7,617 bases of DNA. Origin: an uncultured Hyphomicrobiales bacterium (GTDB taxonomy: Bacteria; Pseudomonadota; Alphaproteobacteria; Rhizobiales; Beijerinckiaceae). A model generated the notes under the pieces. It worked only from the letters and a program-made list of their open reading frames with translations, did not search any database and was not told the origin of the DNA. Location: positions 1 to 7,617 of the forward strand of contig CAIWVR010000049.1 in assembly GCA_903916165.1 (NCBI GenBank). Reading direction: 5' to 3'. Positions 5,624 to 7,617 of this stretch are shown here, in pieces (position 1 is the stretch's first letter; each line of letters starts with the position of its first letter). A program made the translations under genes and the position numbers.

Positions 5624-7546
5624 ATGACCGACGCGCTTGTGCCGATCTCCTCACGTCCGGGTGGCGGCGAAGCCGCTCTGTTTCCCGACGCCGGGGAAGC
5701 CCCTTCGCTCGGGCTCGACCTTGGCCCTGCGCCGGCACCCGCCCAGACCAACGGCGAGTACCGCGTGCTGGCGCGCAAATACCGACCGTCCAGTTTCGAT
5801 GATTTGATCGGCCAGGAAGCCATGGTGAGAACCCTCACCAATGCCTTCATGCTCGACCGTATCCATCAAGCCTATATTCTCACGGGCGTGCGCGGTGTCG
5901 GCAAGACCACGACCGCCCGCATTCTCGCGCGCGCCTTCAATTACGAAATGCCCGCGCGCGACGGCCATCCCGCCATCGACCGCCCGACGGTCGACATGCC
6001 GGAGCTTGGCGTGCATTGCCAGGCGATCATCGAGAGCCGTCATGTCGACGTGATCGAGATGGACGCGGCCTCGCACACCGGCATCGACGACATTCGCGAA
6101 ATCATCGAGAGCGCGCGCTATCGCCCGGTGATGGCGCGCTGCAAGGTCTATATCATCGACGAAGTGCACATGCTGTCGAAGGCGGCCTTCAATGGTCTTT
6201 TGAAGACGCTCGAAGAGCCGCCGCCACATGTGCGTTTCCTGTTTGCCACGACCGAGATTGAAAAGGTGCCTGTCACGGTGCGCTCGCGCTGCCAGCGCTT
6301 CGATCTGCGCCGCATTGAATCCAGCGTGATGATCGATCATCTGGCCGGGATCTGCGGCAAGGAGCATGTCGGCGTGTCGCGCGAGGCGCTGGCGCTGGTC
6401 GCCCGCGCCGCTGAAGGCTCGGTGCGCGATGCCCTGTCGCTGCTCGATCAGGCGATTGCGCACGGGTCGTCGGCGGGTGCCGACGAGATCGCCGCGACAA
6501 CCATTCGCGACATGCTCGGCGTCGCCGACCGTGCGCGCATCGTCGATCTGTTCGAGAGCGTCATGAAGGGCGATATTGGCGCGGCGATGGAGGCGCTGAA
6601 GGAGCAATATGACCAGGGTGCCGATCCCGCGCTGATCCTGTCGGATCTCGCCGAATTCGTGCATTTCGTCACGCGCCTGCGCATCATTCCCGACGCCCGC
6701 AACGATGGCGCGGCGACGGAGGAAGAGATCAAGCGCGGCAAGGAATTTGCCGCCGTGCTCGGCCCCGCCGTGCTGACGCGCGCCTGGCAGATTCTGTCCA
6801 AGGGCATCCAGGACGTGCGCCATTCGCCGCGTCCGCTCGCCGCCGCCGACATGGTGCTGGTGCGGCTTGGCTATGCCGCCGACCTGCCGACGCCCGAAGA
6901 TCTCATCAAGCGCCTGCAGGCTGCCCCCGCGCCCGCGCTCGCGCGCACACCGGTGCCGTCGCTGCCGTCGGGCGGAAATGGCGGCGGCGCGAGTGCCAAT
7001 ATGCAGGGCGGATCGGCCCTGCGCATGGCTTCTGCTGCGCCGCTTGCCGCGCCCCGCGCGCAGGCGGTGGCGGCACCCGGCGTGCGCATCGCGACCCTGC
7101 AGGATATGATCGCGCTGGCGCAGGCCAACCGCGACATCCAGACCAAGATCGCGCTGGAGCGCGACATCCGCGTGGTGCGCATCGAGCAGGGCTCGTTCGA
7201 ATTCTCGCTCGCGCCCGGCGCCTCGCCGCAGATCGCGCAGACCCTGATGCGCAAGTTGCAGGACTGGACCGGCGAGCGCTGGATGGTCGTCGTCTCGACG
7301 GAGGCCGGCGCGGCGACGGTGAGGGAAGTCGGTGAGGCGAGGGACGCCGAGCGCATGCGCGGCGTGCGCGCCGAACCTTTGGTGCGCAGCGTGCTGGAGC
7401 GTTTTCCGGGTGCGGAAATCATTGCTGTGCGCACGATCGACGAGCCCGAGACGGTGCCGGCGTCCTTCCTCCCCGACGGCGCGATCGCCGATGACGTGGT
7501 CTATGCCGACACCGAGATCGGCGACGGGTCCGACGACGATATCTGA
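5624..7546 (+). CDS. dnaX: DNA polymerase III subunit tau (clamp loader ATPase)
   Basis: DnaX is the ATPase of the clamp loader, which opens and places the beta clamp and links polymerase cores to the replicative helicase. The 640-residue protein starts with a variable tail (1-45), then the AAA+ module from YRVLARKYRPSSF (46-58). Walker A is GVRGVGKT (88-95), Walker B VYIIDEVHML (175-184), the SRC motif with the arginine finger is at 221-223, and the sensor-2 segment GSVRDALSLLDQ is at 265-276. The clamp-loader collar follows to about 420, then an Ala/Pro/Gly-rich linker (432-486) and a tau C-terminal domain (about 487-605). The zinc-binding insert after Walker A is degenerate: only C132 remains of the four cysteines found in E. 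coli DnaX. No A-AAA-AAG slippery site for making gamma is visible. The ATG at 5624 lacks a clear ribosome site; the nearest conserved residue is at 46, so a slightly different start is possible. Confidence 0.96.
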   Translation: MTDALVPISSRPGGGEAALFPDAGEAPSLGLDLGPAPAPAQTNGEYRVLARKYRPSSFDDLIGQEAMVRTLTNAFMLDRIHQAYILTGVRGVGKTTTARILARAFNYEMPARDGHPAIDRPTVDMPELGVHCQAIIESRHVDVIEMDAASHTGIDDIREIIESARYRPVMARCKVYIIDEVHMLSKAAFNGLLKTLEEPPPHVRFLFATTEIEKVPVTVRSRCQRFDLRRIESSVMIDHLAGICGKEHVGVSREALALVARAAEGSVRDALSLLDQAIAHGSSAGADEIAATTIRDMLGVADRARIVDLFESVMKGDIGAAMEALKEQYDQGADPALILSDLAEFVHFVTRLRIIPDARNDGAATEEEIKRGKEFAAVLGPAVLTRAWQILSKGIQDVRHSPRPLAAADMVLVRLGYAADLPTPEDLIKRLQAAPAPALARTPVPSLPSGGNGGGASANMQGGSALRMASAAPLAAPRAQAVAAPGVRIATLQDMIALAQANRDIQTKIALERDIRVVRIEQGSFEFSLAPGASPQIAQTLMRKLQDWTGERWMVVVSTEAGAATVREVGEARDAERMRGVRAEPLVRSVLERFPGAEIIAVRTIDEPETVPASFLPDGAIADDVVYADTEIGDGSDDDI

Positions 7547-7550
7547 GGAG
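7545..7550 (+). promoter_or_regulatory. Strong ribosome binding site of the YbaB-family gene
   Basis: GAGGAG begins inside the dnaX stop codon (TGA, 7544-7546) and lies 7 bases before the ATG at 7558. It supports that start and a shared transcript with dnaX. Confidence 0.75.
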
Positions 7551-7557
7551 CAGACGC

Positions 7558-7617
7558 ATGAAGGACATGATCGGACTGATGAAACAGGCGCAGGCCATGC
7601 AGCAGAAGATGCAGGAC
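7558..7617 (+). CDS. YbaB/EbfC-family nucleoid-associated protein (5' end only)
   Basis: Only the first 20 codons are in the window, reading MKDMIGLMKQAQAMQQKMQD. The short Met/Gln-rich amphipathic helix is the usual beginning of YbaB/EbfC proteins, small (about 105-110 residue) dimeric DNA-binding proteins of the nucleoid. The position 11 bases after dnaX, with a strong GAGGAG site, matches the conserved dnaX-ybaB-recR order, so recR would be expected just beyond the window. The gene runs off the right edge and is truncated by the window only. Confidence 0.9.
   Translation, partial: MKDMIGLMKQAQAMQQKMQD

Noticed and set aside
5651..6823. A 390-codon open frame on the minus strand opposite dnaX
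   Set aside because: It lies wholly within the unmistakable dnaX gene, has no recognisable domain, and its His/Arg/Ala-rich composition is what GC-rich coding DNA gives in antisense.
6258..7200. Programmed frameshift site in dnaX for producing a gamma subunit
   Set aside because: I looked for an A-AAA-AAG heptamer or similar A-rich slippery run in the collar and linker coding region. The closest is GAAAAGG near 6258, in the wrong place and without the heptamer.

Overview
The window is a compact, GC-rich stretch of chromosomal housekeeping genes. Gene content and protein character point to an alphaproteobacterium, most likely Hyphomicrobiales (Rhizobiales). The reasons are a membrane-anchored CycM-type cytochrome c beside kdsB and a monofunctional prephenate dehydratase, an alphaproteobacterial-style DnaX without the usual zinc cysteines, and short extragenic repeats of the type beginning CGTCATTGCGAG. 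Genus cannot be resolved by reading alone.

Layout. Positions 1-122 hold one extragenic repeat copy and the minus-strand terminator of the cytochrome gene. A membrane-anchored cytochrome c (minus, 139-675) is divergent from a two-gene plus-strand unit, kdsB (884-1624) and pheA (1621-2475), which overlap by ATGA. The intergenic region 2476-2643 lies between convergent genes and holds a near-perfect inverted pair of the extragenic repeat plus small hairpins. The minus strand then carries nudC (5378-4431), folP (4363-3518), folB (3521-3150) and folK (3153-2644). The three fol genes are chained by ATGA overlaps. Divergent from nudC, the plus strand carries the small SRP RNA gene (about 5467-5560) with a well-placed promoter, then dnaX (5624-7546) and the first 20 codons of a YbaB/EbfC-family gene (7558 onward). 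The order ffs-dnaX-ybaB is a widely conserved arrangement and normally continues into recR.

Functions. CycM carries electrons from the bc1 complex to a terminal oxidase. KdsB activates Kdo for lipopolysaccharide. PheA makes phenylpyruvate for phenylalanine. FolP, FolB and FolK make up three steps of dihydropteroate synthesis. NudC hydrolyses NAD(H) and can remove NAD caps from RNA. The SRP RNA works in membrane protein targeting, and DnaX is the clamp-loader ATPase of DNA polymerase III.

I see no mobile element, CRISPR array, phage gene, toxin-antitoxin pair or defence system, and no evidence of a new multi-gene system. The points that deserve a second look are small: the repeat pair and the hairpin across the folK stop, a strong 5' hairpin in the SRP RNA that competes with its final fold, the missing zinc cysteines of DnaX, and altered phenylalanine-binding motifs in PheA.
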